A stretch of DNA of 64,000 bases from Irpex lacteus (Eukaryota > Basidiomycota > Agaricomycetes > Polyporales > Irpicaceae), in assembly GCA_001986395.2 (NCBI GenBank), contig MQVO02000018.1:1-64000 (forward strand). The letters are read 5' to 3'. Within the stretch, counting starts at the first letter, position 1. Each line of letters begins with the position of its first letter. Of the stretch, positions 43,512 through 55,737 are shown piece after piece. A model generated the notes under the pieces. The model was not told the origin of the DNA. It searched no databases and was given only the letters and a program-made list of their open reading frames with translations. The position numbers and the translations under genes are program-made.

Positions 43512-43972
43512 CTACTCACCTCGCTTCCCGCTGTGTCATATAGTAGATGAGATTGTATATGTTAGAACAGTCGTTGGACCCGAGTGCGAGCTTGCCTTCG
43601 TTACCGCTGGCAGCATCGTGGCAGGCGGACTGTCCGCAATTACTATAACAGGAACTCATTTCACTATGTAAGGATGCCTATTCATATGCTATAATGGCGT
43701 ATCTACAAAGCTGTACCCTACATACACGTCGGGGAGGTGCTGAACTCCCTATACGAGCACCAAAGTGAATATTACACGGTAGGTCCGCCAGGCGCCTATC
43801 AGCCGCGCGCGGCGCATTGGTTGTCCGCGCGGCGCGCTTATTTTTTGTACAGTTTGGACGGCATAGTAGAGGCGCATCAGCGCATCAAATTGAAAGGGTC
43901 CATCATTTGAACGCCGGCGGCATCTAGTACAGAGTTAGCCTTGCCACCTCATGCGGCAGTCTCTCTAAGACT
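43512..43972. other. Intergenic between BTB gene and TSC10
   Basis: No gene; it contains the 60-bp CCAAT element at 43806-43865, described separately, and GC-rich palindromic flanks. Confidence 0.5.
43806..43865 (+). promoter_or_regulatory. 60-bp GC-rich CCAAT element, copy 2
   Basis: 58 of 60 positions match 25818-25877 in the same orientation relative to the downstream gene. It ends 107 bp before the TSC10 start codon (104 bp at the other gene). It contains ATTGGTT (inverted CCAAT) between two CGCGCGGCGC palindromes, then TTATTTTTTGTACAG. Confidence 0.65.
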
Positions 43973-45328
43973 ATGCCGTCGCTGCCTTCAATCTCTGCTT
44001 CGACGGTTGGCTTTCTCGTTCTCGCTGTCGCAGCCGTCTCTATCAGCACAATGTTCGGAAGAAAACCAAAGTGGGATCCAAGCGGGAAGGTCAGTCCAAC
44101 CGCGAAACGCTGGGAATGTGTTTCAAGAACCGAATTTCTGTAGCATTGCTATGTCACGGGAGGAACAGCAGGTCTTGGGCTCAGCCTTGCTATACTCCTT
44201 GCCAAACGCGGCGCGCATGTTTCTATTGTAGCAAGGAACCAAGAGAGACTGAACAAGGCGTTAGAAGAGCTTGAGGTGCGTACGCTAGTATCAAATGTCA
44301 CACTCCCATTTGTACTGAGTTGGGTGCACAATGACTACAGAAAGTACGCCAAACCCCGGAACAGAAATTTCACGCCTATTCGTTTGCTGTCGACCAGGCG
44401 AAAGAAGCCAACGCTGCACTCGAAGCGTCTACAGTCCCGTTCGACGGTAAATGCCCTGACGCGTTGTTCCTCTGCGCTGGGAAGTCAAGGCCAGGCTTCT
44501 TCATTGAGCAGACGGAGGAGTTGATGGTAAAGACTATGGAAGAGACCTACTGGGCGCAAGCGTGGACGGCTCTGGTGAGTCATCGTGATGTTTGTCAGTA
44601 TAGAGCGATTTAGCCTTACGCGTGGGTTCGGTGCAGGCAGGTTCAAAGCGCATGGTCCGTGAGGGTGTCAAAGGCAAGATCGTCTTCGTGTCATCCATAG
44701 TGGGATACTTCTCCATGGTTGGATATTCGTCTTATTCTCCTGGAAAGTTTGCTCTCAGAGGTAACGTTGCTTTTCATAATCTGTATATTCGAGCCTTGGC
44801 TCACCTCTCGCATAGGACTCGCAGAAGCACTGCAAGGCGAGTTCCTGATGTACGGTATCGACATCCACATCACGTTCCCCGGAACTATCTTCAGTCCCGG
44901 GCTAGTCGAGGAGAACAAGATCAAGCCGAAGATCACTCTCAAGATTGAGGAATCTGACGATGGGATGGAGCCGGACAAAATCGCGGAGCACTTGCTCAAC
45001 GGTACGTATTGTTTGAACTGGCCTATAAAATAGGCTTATCGGAAGAACGCAGGTGTGGTGAAGGGCAAGTTCCACATCACATACGATTTCATTGGAAACA
45101 TCTTCCGTGCTTCCACGAGAGGGAGCTCTCCAGGGAATCACTCTTTACTCGACGGGATTTACGCTTTCATCGGTTCGGTACGTACCTTCAGTGAATACGT
45201 CCTATGCCATCATATTTACATGACCTGCTCAGATTGCTCTGCCGTTGTGGCGTCGTGACGTCGATTCAAAAGTTATCGCTCATCGCGACGAACACTACGC
45301 TTATCTGAGGGAAAGGAAGATCATCTAG
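43973..45328 (+). CDS. TSC10: 3-ketodihydrosphingosine reductase
   Basis: A short-chain dehydrogenase/reductase of the KDSR/Tsc10 type, which reduces 3-ketodihydrosphingosine to dihydrosphingosine with NADPH at the ER, the second step of sphingolipid synthesis. Seven exons: 43973-44089, 44144-44275, 44341-44574, 44637-44760, 44816-45001, 45053-45177 and 45233-45328, all in phase, give 337 aa. An N-terminal membrane segment (about residues 12-28, VGFLVLAVAAVSIS) precedes the Rossmann fold. The nucleotide motif is TGGTAGLG; LFLCAGKSRPG corresponds to the NAG-type motif; IVFVSSIVGYFSMVGYSSYSPGK carries the catalytic Ser and the Y-x3-K pair. The C-terminal region has GNHSLLDGIYAFIGSIALPLWR, a probable second membrane association, then a charged tail. 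A shared 60-bp promoter element lies just upstream. Confidence 0.92.
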
Positions 45329-46067
45329 AATACCCGTGTTTCGTACTTATTATCTTGCGGATATACTCGTAAGTGTCTTCCTGCGTTGGTACTCAGATTG
45401 AAGGTTACGCGCTAAAGGCTTGCTATGTAGGTTTCAACCTATACTCTGACCGCTTTATGATTTGTCTATGGACCTGGCTCTGCATCCTCGACTGCATTCC
45501 ACTAATTTCAATACTATTGTCTCAGCCTTCTTTGTCTCTCATGCACCACTTAGGACTTCGGATGTTGCGCCCTTTGATAAACCGAGGCTCCTCAAGCGCT
45601 AGACGAGAAACTGACAACAATGGCGCTTCAAGTCCTTATTCTAGAACCGGCATTTTATGCAGTCTATCCCGGATAGACTGTTCCAGGTTTTCCTAATATA
45701 TGCTGTGCGCAGGCTATACAGCTCAGCGCCCAAGACCCTTCCGGACAACGGCTCCGAGCTCAGCATAAAAGCGCCACTATGGACGAGAGGTACAAAGGTG
45801 AGAGAGTCCTGTGTCTGATAATCAATTGTTCTGAATTGGCAAGTTTACAGAAAGTATGTACAACAATATAAGCAACAATAGTATAAACGTACAAAGGTAT
45901 GAGAAGACGAAACAATACTGTGTGCATGCGTACCAGGAAAGGTGGTCATTACGAATTCGTCAAATCTGGTCCATAGTTCCACAACACCGAGAAGAACAAC
46001 GAAGGAGGAAAGAGTGCGCCGAACCAGCAGGGTTTATCCCCTCCAACTGTGCTCACCAGAGGTCAAA
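45329..46067. other. No supported gene
   Basis: A frame at 45373-45696 (107 codons) is open but has no motif and contains several apparent splice acceptors (CTCAG at 45523) without partners. It may hold a gene remnant. The 3' end of the convergent orphan gene follows. Confidence 0.4.
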
Positions 46068-46668
46068 TCAAAGTGGATGGACGTGATTCGGGTGGGAGTG
46101 TCGTCGCTCGTTGTACGCGTCCTCGACTTCCGGAAGAGGTATGGTTCTCATCAGAGGAGCACCAGGGCACTTCATGTCCATGCGGTCGTCGACCATGTCT
46201 CCTCGAGATGCAGCCCGTGGATAGTCTTGCGCATATCGAGCATAGTGCACAGGTGGCGGCGTAGGCTGGTGGTGGGTATGGGTGTGGGCGCCTCCCATTG
46301 CACGCCTTGATGCACTGGAGTTCGCAGTGGGTGCTGCATTGAATGCAGGGGCTACGTGTAGGTGTCATGGTTAGCTCGTGTGCTTGACTAGTCTGTCTAG
46401 GATACTGACGTACCTTTGATGGGCACTGGTGTAGGTGTTGGGCGCGCATGCACAGGCCGAGGACGAGAAGGGCCAGGCGTGGAAGGGAACGAAGTCGATG
46501 GCATGAAACCCCCTGGCAGTGCGCAGTGGCTATGTGAACTGAACACCTGTAGAACGCGTAGGTGAGCTGACTATACAGTGTCCCGGTGTTGGCTGGACTC
46601 ACTGGGTGTGCACTCGATTGCCCCTGGAATCTGGCGGCGTATACGTCGATGTAGGTGTAAGTGGCCAT
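46068..46668 (-). CDS. His/Pro-rich orphan protein
   Basis: Three exons, 46603-46668, 46414-46546 and 46068-46351, separated by 56- and 62-nt GT-AG introns, join in phase to 160 aa. The product begins ATYTYIDVYAARFQGQS and has a Pro/Ser-rich middle (STSFPSTPGPSRPRPVHARP), a His-rich patch (AHTHTHHQPTPPPVHYARYA), an RGDMVDDRMDMK segment and a His-rich end (RRHSHPNHVHPL). No signal peptide or family is seen. A TATATA box at 46800-46805 lies 130 bp upstream. The low-complexity composition suggests a disordered, perhaps metal-binding, protein; that is inference. Confidence 0.6.
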
Positions 46669-49600
46669 AGTCGTTGTGCGGCGCGTGAAGTGAAGAGCTT
46701 GTTTGAACGCGAAGTCTGGGAGTGTGCGTTGGGAAGTGGGTTGGTAGTGGGAGCGAATGCTCGAGTCGATGAGGCTGACTACGGGGAGACCCTGCAGCCT
46801 ATATACGCCTGCGGCTACTGACCGAGCACTGATGCAGGCAACGTGTCCCAGATCTCGATGTGATAGTAGGTACAGTCAGTAGACGAAGGGCTAATCAAGC
46901 GCCCTTGTACTTGGGAAGTCACACTGACCTCCGAGTCCATCAACGTCAAACGCTACCTCCATCCCGACAACGACATATGTCTTCGATTACGCAGCATGAC
47001 TCGCCTAACGCTTCTCAACACGCAGCACTATCAAAACGAAGTGGATTTGTTTCCTGATGATGTTGGGCGACTTCCATGAACGAGCTCCTGTGGGCATCGA
47101 ACAGTAGTGAGATTACACGACGGGGGATCTGGACCTGAGGACGTACCGGCCAAGATTCAGATCTTACATGTGTACGACAACAATGGCTTGGGCTTTCATT
47201 TCGGTATTTGCGGAACTTTTGTTGCTTCTCACTTTACCTCCCCTTGAGGCGTGCACGAGGCTGGCCTGCTCCTTATTTGGCAAGAGGGGTGTGCAACTCG
47301 TACCTAGAATCCAAATGACGACCTTTGGGACTTCAAAAGCATTTTCCAAGGTCCAGCACGATGATGGCCGGACATTCTTCCACCCCACGCAATCGCATCC
47401 GAAGCCGTATGTGGTGTGAGGAAGCAAGCGACTTCGAATGATCAAATTAGACGTGGTGGACGTCCCAGGGAGCCGCAGTGCCACTCGCAGTATTCCGAGC
47501 TGGCGCCTTGTAGGAGAGTAACGAGAGGGGCGTAAATTCGGCGATAATAGTTGATCACAGAATGCGGGGTCGAGAATATGAACGGCATGGTATTACGGAT
47601 GTGATTGTAGAGACAGTGCGGTAGTATGTATCAGCAGCAACAATATGTTCTCTAACTACCGAGATGTGTGTACGCTCACCGGCAGCGTGAAGTATTCAGG
47701 TCAACGACGAACCACAATAGTGAGCCCGCTGATATGCTCACGGCATGTCTAGATCTGAGCCATTAGTGCCTATGAATTCGGTAGAGATCGCATCACTCAC
47801 CTCTGCGTGTGATCTCAATCATCCGCCCACCATAATGATAGCCTCGTGCCCCAATGCCCGACCCACACCTTGCCGTGGGGAAATCGCGTCCTCGATCGCT
47901 ATTGAGTGGCACTCCTGATGCGGTCGACAGAGAGGATAGAGCATGGGCAAACTTGGGCCCAGGACAAACACGACTTGATTATATCCTGTGGGTCCACAAA
48001 GAAACCAAAACCAAAGAAACAAAGGTGACTCGAATGGAGAAGCATAGGCCATTAGGCCATTTGAAATGGCCTTTGGAACGAGGTCGCGGTCGCAATAGAG
48101 AACGAGCAGTCGGATTCTCACCGTTAGAGTATAGCTATACCAGCAAGGACGTGCGTGTGGCTTCAGAGGTTGGCAGACATGGATGAGCGTGACGTATAGA
48201 CTAGATAGCAGTGCATAAGATGAATCTACGGCACTGCTCAGTGACACATTCAGACGAGACATGGCTGTCGCTACCTGGATAGTCATCACAGGGCTCATGT
48301 ATTGTGGAACGTCCTAGAAGGCGGACAGATTAACGGCTAATCATCCTGGATTTTGAGCCCCATGGCCCTAAATTACCAGATGCATACAACTCTTGCCCTT
48401 TTGCAAGGTATGCATACCCAGCGTTGCGATGTCGACATTGATGTTCTGAATCTAGTCAGACAGTCCCAGTCAGCCAATAAACACTTTGCGTATTGTACCT
48501 GAAGCTTTCAACATCGAACCATGGTTCGAGTCAGGAGTCGTGCCGGGGTCCGTCAGCACCTCGGCAGGAACCAGTGATGCCAGTTGATGGCGGTGAGTGC
48601 GCCATCTTGTCAGCCATGGCGAAACCAAGGCAACCTATTAATATTTGAGGCAACGGTGATATTTGTGAATTTACGGAGGGTTTTGGACGACATGCGTACC
48701 TTTCGATTTCGTTGTGATTTTGACGAGTGTCATCACGAAAATAAACAAGTCGGGATCTGGGTAGACCTGGCGTGCCAGATGTTCGCACAGGTGCTAAACG
48801 CCCGCCACTGTGGCGTTCCTTTTCCACGGCTGATCTGAACATGTCACGTTGGTTTGACCTGAGCAACGCAGGCCACGGTGAAAAGGACATTATCATGGCA
48901 TGGATATGCGAGATCTGCGATGCTTGGACGTGATCTGCTTATGCTCCCACAGTATTACATACAGGTGTCTGAGGCATTTCCTGAGTTCGGGACACCCGTA
49001 TTGGGGCCTCAAAGCTTCCCAGTCACGATTTTACAGCTGTAAGCAATAATAGTGTCATAAAACTGTGCTAGAATCATTACATAGACTAAATAAACACGCT
49101 CCCGATAGTAGAAGGAGTGACGTTGTTGTTGCAATGTACGTATCGGCGGATGGTACGAAATCTGGAATCAGAGCAGTGGCGTCAACCATGACACAGGCGC
49201 AGACCACGGTTGACTGAAATGCTAAATTAGCCCTGCTGAGTATCTGCGTGAATACTGCAGGGGGTTGAAGCCAGAACCTGAGCAACGTCGAAGTGCAGCC
49301 TGAGAATCCGAGTCGCGGCGGTCACGGTCACGCGATTCCAAGTGGCGCTGAAAACCTTGTTTTCGCGAGCGCATATAAGTCCTTCCTTTACGCGAGGTTT
49401 CTTTTGCTCTCATACCACCATGACCTCCGGCCTCAGACCTGCAAAGAGGTTGACTGTTTCTCTCTTCGCACTTTTTCTTGCCAACGACGCTTGCTTCAAG
49501 ATCATCGCCCTTGCCTCTGTAGTTAGACGAAACATCCGGCATCACATCCGCTGAGGCTGGAGAGCGAGCTGTACACTGTTCATATGTGCTTCGAGGTACG

Positions 49601-51258
49601 CCTGACACCGTCCTGGTATCGCTCTATGATGCGCTAACTTGTTTGTTTTCGGTGCGTCGGTTTGTGCTCTGTTTGGTCTCGGAGGACGGGATAGAAAGCG
49701 TGCGCACTCAGTATGTGAGCTATTTAGGTACGTTTTCGCCAGTTTGTAGTTTATACGAAGCCAGACAACTTCACCATTGCCGCACAGCCTTCCTTCCTTC
49801 CCCTTCAACACTGCAGTGCCCGACGAGGGATCATCTTAATGGACGGTTGTGTGAGGTCCCGGGCCCTTGAGTACCCATTTGTATCGCTTACCACACTGAT
49901 TCTTGACAGCTATAGTAATGACGAAGTGCAACATGGATTTGCAGCGGCCTATACCCCATGGCTCAATCGGACGTGGCTTCTGGCTGCCATATATGTAAGT
50001 CACTACACTTTGTCTTCTTCGGCCATCTCATGGTCACTATATGCTAGTTGCAGGGATATTTTCGGAGTTAGTCGTCTCTCGACGTGTCCCTGTCCGTCAT
50101 TTGCAGTAGCATCTATACTAATTTTATTGAATACCGGATTATAGGAAGCTCAACAAGGTCGAGTTGATCTTCGGCCGTCGTGATCAACGTACGAGATCAA
50201 GGTCTTCCAAGCAGAGTCAGTTAAGTATGTAAGTACCCTTCGTTTGTCATCTACATATCTCATGCTCACGCGCATGTTATAGACACACATATTATAGATG
50301 GCTCTCAGAAGCTGTCCCGGCCGGCCGGCGGCGATGCTTTCTGCTGCTAATAGTAAGTCTTTATCTTTTGTGTTCTGGTTTCGCTCCCCATTGCCTCTAC
50401 GGTACCGGCGCTCGCTTCGTCGAGCATCTCCGCTCTCATTTACCTACCTCTGTCTTCCGCGGTCTCTTCTTACCTTTTGCTTCTGTTTAGGTAGCATATA
50501 CTCATGTAGCTACGAGTGTCTTCCTCTTATGTTCCTAGCACAATATAAAAATATATTTTATGCATGTTTCATTGATACAGTGACGACCTCAATAAGTAAT
50601 ACCGCACGAGATTTCTACCCAGGGCCAGGCAACACAGATCTGCCCAATGCACGCATTCTCTCAGATGTGATAGGGTGCGAAATGTCTCGCACCGTGGAAG
50701 ACGATTATCACCCTCTAGCACCGTGACAGCCTTTATCACGGCAGATCTCACATAGCTCTAAGCAGATCAAAATTCCTTAGGACAGATTTGGGTAGCTATG
50801 GCTGCGATACGATGATATGGCTGCTAAACTTAGATATTCCCAGATATCGATATGTTTATTTTCGTGATGGTCCAGAACAAGCTGGACTTGGTGCGGGGAA
50901 CACGCTGTTTGATCAGTGTTCGACGTAGATTAGATAACTTGAAAATTTGTAACTGCAGTTATCAGACCGTCAGCAACTCCATCGTCCCTGACCTTGCACG
51001 ATGTCGAGCGTGATATTTCTAGGGATTCCTGCGCGGATGGCTGGATGGTTTTCTGGAGGGAGTCAGGACATCCGCTTGGAGACCGTTTCCGCCTATTCGC
51101 GTGGGAACAAATGACTTCAGCGCAGTGACGCCGGCCGCGGTGGTCATCCGACCGACTGATAATAATTTGCCCTCTTCCAACCCCCGCCATATTCCTCTCC
51201 CCCTTTCCCCCGTCATTCGACCCCCCGACGCCAGCGAGCGCACCAATTACTCGCCGCC
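46669..51258. other. Long gene-poor stretch (4.6 kb)
   Basis: No complete gene could be modelled on either strand. Fragments that look locally coding include 46912-47079 (plus; TWEVTLTSESINVKRYLHPD and on to DDVGRLP, then stop) and 50570-50726 (plus; ARDFYPGPGNTDLP then stop), but neither connects in phase to upstream exons. A TATA-like box (CATATAAG) at about 49371 precedes a 44-codon ORF at 49421-49555 with a hydrophobic start; a short peptide gene there cannot be excluded. The last 300 bp serve as the NMA1 promoter. Confidence 0.45.
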
Positions 51259-52343
51259 ATGGCATCCTACTCGCCCCAGCGAGAGTTCAGCTACCCGGAG
51301 GGCTACACCTTCCCCTCCCACCGCCTTGCCCGTACGCTCCGCAACCCAGACAAGCAGCCCATAGTCCTTGTCGCATGCGGCTCCTTCAGCCCGGTCACGT
51401 ACCTTCATTTGAGGATGTTCGAGATGGCGAAGGACTATGTTCGTCAGAGCACAGACTTTGAGATCGTCGGTGGTTACCTCAGTCCTGTCAGCGACCAGTA
51501 CAAGAAGCCAGGACTCTTGGCGGCGAATCATCGGTGAGCACCCAATTCACTCAGTTCTATCACGTCTCTTTGGCTAACTTCTACTATGTAGAGTTCACAT
51601 GTGCCAGCTCGCTACTGAGCAGACGTCGTCATGGCTTATGGTCGACGGATGGGAAGCTTACCAAGACTACCAACGTACTGCGGTCGTGCTTGACCACTTT
51701 GATCACGAAATCAATACCAAGCTCGGGGGAGTCATGACCGAGGATGGAGAGCGAAGAAATGTACGAATCATGCTCCTCGCAGGCTCGGACCTCATTGCAA
51801 CCATGAGCGAACCCGGAGTATGGTCTAACAAAGATGTCAGTACCCACCCCTTCTCCGTTCCATTCACTTCCCCTCCCAGACGTTTCTCTCCATTTCCTCT
51901 CCCACTGTGCGCTTGTGGCGTAGCCCCATGATTCTGCAATTCTTACTGAATCTAACCACTATGTCTGCTTTACACAGCTTGACCACATCCTCGGTCGGTA
52001 CGGTGTCCTCATCGTCGAACGCGCAGGCTCCGACATGGATCAAGCGATTGACAACCTCGCTCGATGGCGACACAATATTCACCTCATCCACCAGCTCATC
52101 CAGAACGACGTCTCCTCGACCAAAGTACGACTCTTCCTCCGACGCGGGCTATCGGTAAGGTACCTACTGCCGATGCCTGTCGTGGACTATATCGAGGAGA
52201 ACGGGCTGTATACGGATGACGGTCCCACTGCGAGTGCCTCATCAGGAGCTAGGGAGGCTGAGAAAGAGAAGGAGAGAGAGAAGGGGAAGGGGAAAGAGGC
52301 TGGCTCGTCTAAGCAGACGCAAAGCAGCTCGTCATCGTCATGA
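51259..52343 (+). CDS. NMA1: Nicotinamide/nicotinate-nucleotide adenylyltransferase
   Basis: NMNAT joins NMN or nicotinate mononucleotide with ATP to make NAD or its acid form, the central step of NAD synthesis. Exons 51259-51533, 51592-51835 and 51978-52343 give 294 aa with phase kept. ATG 51259 has a good context (gccATGg). The nucleotidyltransferase motif is VLVACGSFSPVTYLHLRMFE (residues about 35-54; the fungal form of GxFxPxHxxH). WLMVDGWEAYQDYQRT, MLLAGSDLIATM, YGVLIVERAG and the C-terminal SSTKVRLFLRRGLSVRYLLP (ATP-phosphate-binding ISSTxxR motif) follow in the right order. The extreme C-terminus (about 45 residues) is a Glu/Lys/Ser low-complexity tail not found in the catalytic core. 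The second intron is 142 nt, longer than others in the window. Confidence 0.95.
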
Positions 52344-53387
52344 CAATGTGGACCTGCCGTGTCTACCTCCGACCTCACCTGACTCATACCCATCTTCATC
52401 TTTACAACCTCCTCATCACATCACTACCACTCGTATATGAAGGAAAAGTGTAAGATTACCGCTTCCACCTCGATTGCTTGAGCAAGGGGCTTATAGACTT
52501 GCTATGTGTACACATACCTACCCACCCCGTTTACCTATCTCTTGACTTCTCTTTCTCTTTCAGTTGCTCACCTTTCTATTTCCGTTTCGTTTCGTATTTA
52601 ATTTCACGTTCGTTCGTTCGTTGGGGTCGAAGCTGGTAAATACTCAAATTAAAGGCGGGACTTTATGATATTTGATGTACCTAGGTGTATTTTTCTTGTT
52701 TATAGGTGTACGAATGACGATTAACAGGGGATGTAAAAATACATTGCTGTAAACTGAATGCCTGCTCATCTGTCAGGCGAGAGTTCTCGGTATGACAGAT
52801 CTAGTGGGTGGCTGCCAGGCGGAAGTTCGGAAGGAGATAGGCAATCAACGGGAAAGTTGACGTTTGGTCAAGCCGTACCGAGGATAGCTATCAAGTAGGT
52901 ATATCCTGCGGTACCGCCTAAAATTGGTAGTCGTTTTAAGCTGTCTGCTTCCCGACCATAACACATAGCTTCTGCGAGTTTGGGAGACCAGACACTGGAC
53001 TGTCGCTTAGTTACCAGCTAGGAGGCTGAGAGGCTGACCTCCAGCTTCATTGACTTGGGTATACGAACTGTATTATGATCGCCTATACTTAATACGCACC
53101 AGCCTGTGCTTTACATCATAATAGTCTCATACGATAATCTAGATATAACGAAACACCGTCAAGATGTCTTCCAGTACTCAGGCTGCGCAGCGCCCGCTGT
53201 CATACTAGTCACTAGTACTGCGGGCCCCCTCATGTCCTCCAAACGCCAACATATCTGCTGCGAGAATCCGCAGCTCCAAAGATTCCTGTCGTATGTACAA
53301 CTTCTCTTCTGGATCTATCAGATCTATCGGTCGCCTTCATCTGCCTTCGGTACCCCACATGTACAAGGTCCCGAGATTGCATTTCGT
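52344..53387. other. Intergenic between convergent genes
   Basis: Contains the 3' flanks of NMA1 and the membrane protein gene; a run of TTCG repeats (CGTTCGTTCGTTCG, about 52608) is the only simple repeat. No gene supported. Confidence 0.5.
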
Positions 53388-54565
53388 TCAAACGCTCCCC
53401 TCGTTACTCCTGAGGCGTCTGCCACCAGAGCCGGTAAGCTCCATCGACTCGGAACCGTCCATCTCTCGGTTGGCGATCTCCTTCCTCGAGGGGACGAGAC
53501 CTGGGATAGAGAAGAAACACACGGCGAGGAGTTCTGGCAGGGCTCCGAGGGGGTAGTAGAGGTGCGCGTTGTTTTGCTGTGGATGGCTTAGATTAACTCT
53601 GTAAAATGTTGGAAGTGAAGAGACAAGCTTACCTTTGTCGTATTCGACGCTGTGGCTACAAAGAACGACTCGCGTACGAGACAGAGCAGGCCAATTGCTG
53701 TGAGGAAGTATAAGGCGTAGCGATTGCCCAGCTTTCCTGCTGCACTACGGGTGCCAGCTACAGAGACAGTCAAAGGGTTAGTAGAGCCGTTGGGCAGGGT
53801 GGGATATATGGAAGACTTCACCTTTGTGCTCTTGAAAAGCGAGGTCTGCGGTGAGGAGGACCAACAGAATAGCGATAACGAGGAAGATGTAAAAGCTGGC
53901 ATGGCGGAGTGTCGATCCTGTGCTTTGCTCCGAGGGATTGCTGCTAGCGGCGTCGACCTGAAAGAGAGAATATTAATGGCTTTGTAGATGGGAAGAGTGA
54001 AATGCCGCTTACGCCACCGACGATGCCCAACGTGACAGCAGTCAGGAGTATCAGACGAATGAGATGTTTCATCTTCATTATTCTCCTCATGATGGCCAGC
54101 GGACCGCCCTCAGTATCTTCATACCCAAGGATCTGCTCCCTATATCGTACGTCAGCCATTGTCGGCACGGAAGAAAAAGGGCTGCTAACCTGTCCAGTAC
54201 GAGAGTGTACGCTGAGTATAGTAGGCCGAAGAATCCTACTCCATAGATGATGCTGGCTGCAACAACAAGGTTTAGGTTCTGCCCCGCCGTGTCACTGGCA
54301 GCAATAATCGCTCGTAGTGTGAAAGCCGTTATCCGGACTGTGCGAAACGTTGACCGTCAGCGGCGCAAGCATGCGATGAGGAGAAAGACATACTGATGCA
54401 GAAGACAGCTAAGACAATAAGAACGTATGTCGGGCGCCGGATGCTTCGAAAGACGTTGTGTATAAACAGCGGGATGTATACGACGGCGAAGATGATTGCG
54501 CCAGCGAGCTCGCTCTTGAATATGCCTTCTGCGCGAGCGTAGTTGATGGGTTGGGTGCTGGCCAT
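53388..54565 (-). CDS. Seven-helix membrane protein, paralogue 1 (DUF7702-like)
   Basis: Six exons: 54394-54565, 54190-54337, 54013-54139, 53822-53957, 53633-53757 and 53388-53576; all in phase, 298 aa. Seven hydrophobic helices are evident: LAGAIIFAVVYIPLFIHNVF; YVLIVLAVFCIIRITAFTLR; VVAASIIYGVGFFGLLYSAY; LIRLILLTAVTLGIVGG; FYIFLVIAILLVLLTADLAF; YALYFLTAIGLLCLVRESFF; YPLGALPELLAVCFFSIPGL. The layout (R-x-E-x2-F near the start, LR between helices 2 and 3, LLYSAY, VRESFF, ELLAVCFF then PGLVPSR) is that of an uncharacterised fungal family I associate with DUF7702; a sensor or transporter role is possible but unproven. A paralogue with the same exon plan lies at 59592-60806. A TATA box lies 82 bp upstream. 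Confidence 0.85.
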
Positions 54566-54646
54566 TGTAATACTGAAAAGGAGGAGTGAGGTATAGAGTT
54601 CGCTAGTGGGTATAGGTGTGTGGTATACTGCCTGCTGTTGCTCGTA

Positions 54647-54655
54647 CTTTATATA
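54647..54655 (-). promoter_or_regulatory. TATA box of membrane protein gene 1
   Basis: On the minus strand TATATAAAG begins 90 bp upstream of the start codon at 54565. Confidence 0.55.
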
Positions 54656-54889
54656 CCGTGACCGACTGGCGATAGCGAACGCTGTGCACTTTGTCGCATG
54701 CTCCGCTAATCGTCGCAGTGCACCCTGGTGACCGCCCGCATTATGCCATGTCAATAAAAGTTCTGCTAGGACTTGGAATGTGCGGTTCGAAGGGCTGTGA
54801 GGAACGCAAATATCTCCGCCTGTGATTGGCTCGAACCTGACGATCCTAACAAGGTTTTTCAAGAAAGACAGGATGCCGATACGATCATA

Positions 54890-55565
54890 CTATGGGGTGA
54901 CGGGTTTTGCAAACGCGTTTGCAAAGTAGCAGCTGCGAACCGTGTAATTCGCCGTACACTTAGTCGATAGACGTGATTTTTGCATTCATCGACAGCCTAG
55001 GGTTTCTTCTACAATTTCCGGAGGACCTGGTATCCCAAAAGTGATAAGGGCGTTGAGAGGAACGTTTCCGGGGACGAAAGTAGAGGTTTTGCAAAACCTG
55101 TCGCTGTTCTCGTCACAGATTGATGTCTGATGGTAACGAAAGTCACAGCGCTTCAGTGCTGTATGAAGCTGTCTGTGACGATGGGTAACGTCACTCTCAT
55201 CCTCCGTTGGTCACGCATATGAAAGACTCTCGTTCATACATCCCCACAGCGATGCAATTTATTTTGTTTGAGTATGCATATGCAACGCTAAAAATACTGC
55301 AGTCTACCTCTGAGAGTCTTAGAACGACCGCCCTATAAGATCTCTCGGATCTCTCCCGATCCTCTCTCACTTCAACCTGCAAAATCTACCGGTAGTAGTC
55401 GGCTGGACGTTGAACAACACTAATATCTATAGAAACTACACCGAAATAGACGTAAGAGCCATCTCTTTGTATGGCGCATCATACCGGTGCGGAAGATCTC
55501 ATGTCGTAAATACAGGACAGCGATTTGCAAACTCTGTCGCGTTTGCAAAACCCGTCACCCCATAG
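54890..55565. mobile_element. TA-flanked inverted-repeat element (MITE-like, 676 bp)
   Basis: Perfect 28-bp terminal inverted repeats start CTATGGGGTGACGGGT and run through TTTGCAAACGCG at both ends (54890-54917 and 55538-55565). A TA dinucleotide flanks each side (54888-54889, 55566-55567), the target duplication of Tc1/mariner elements. TTTGCAAA motifs recur just inside each repeat. The 61-codon ORF inside shows no transposase motif, so this would be a non-autonomous derivative. It lies between the promoter region of the seven-helix gene and the small gene at 55738. Confidence 0.85.
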
Positions 55566-55737
55566 TACTGATAGGCGCACCGCACCCACGCTTTGTGCGC
55601 AGTCCTCCGCAGGTCTGAGTTGCGGAGGACAACGCGCTGGACGGTCGCCGGTAGGTGTGTGTCATCTGGTCGTGGTCAGCTAGCCTGGGGACGAAAGCGC
55701 TCGATGGAAGAAGCCGTAAATTGCCTGATTGGGGAAT

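Noticed and set aside
49222..49608. 128-codon minus-strand frame
   Set aside because: The opposite strand has a TATA-like box and a short ORF in the same place; composition is Arg/Ser-rich noise without motif.
49839..50726. Possible multi-exon gene (exons near 49910-50000, 50146-50228, 50298-50361, 50580-50726)
   Set aside because: Individual pieces look protein-like, but joining them at the available GT-AG sites gives stop codons, so no coherent model exists.
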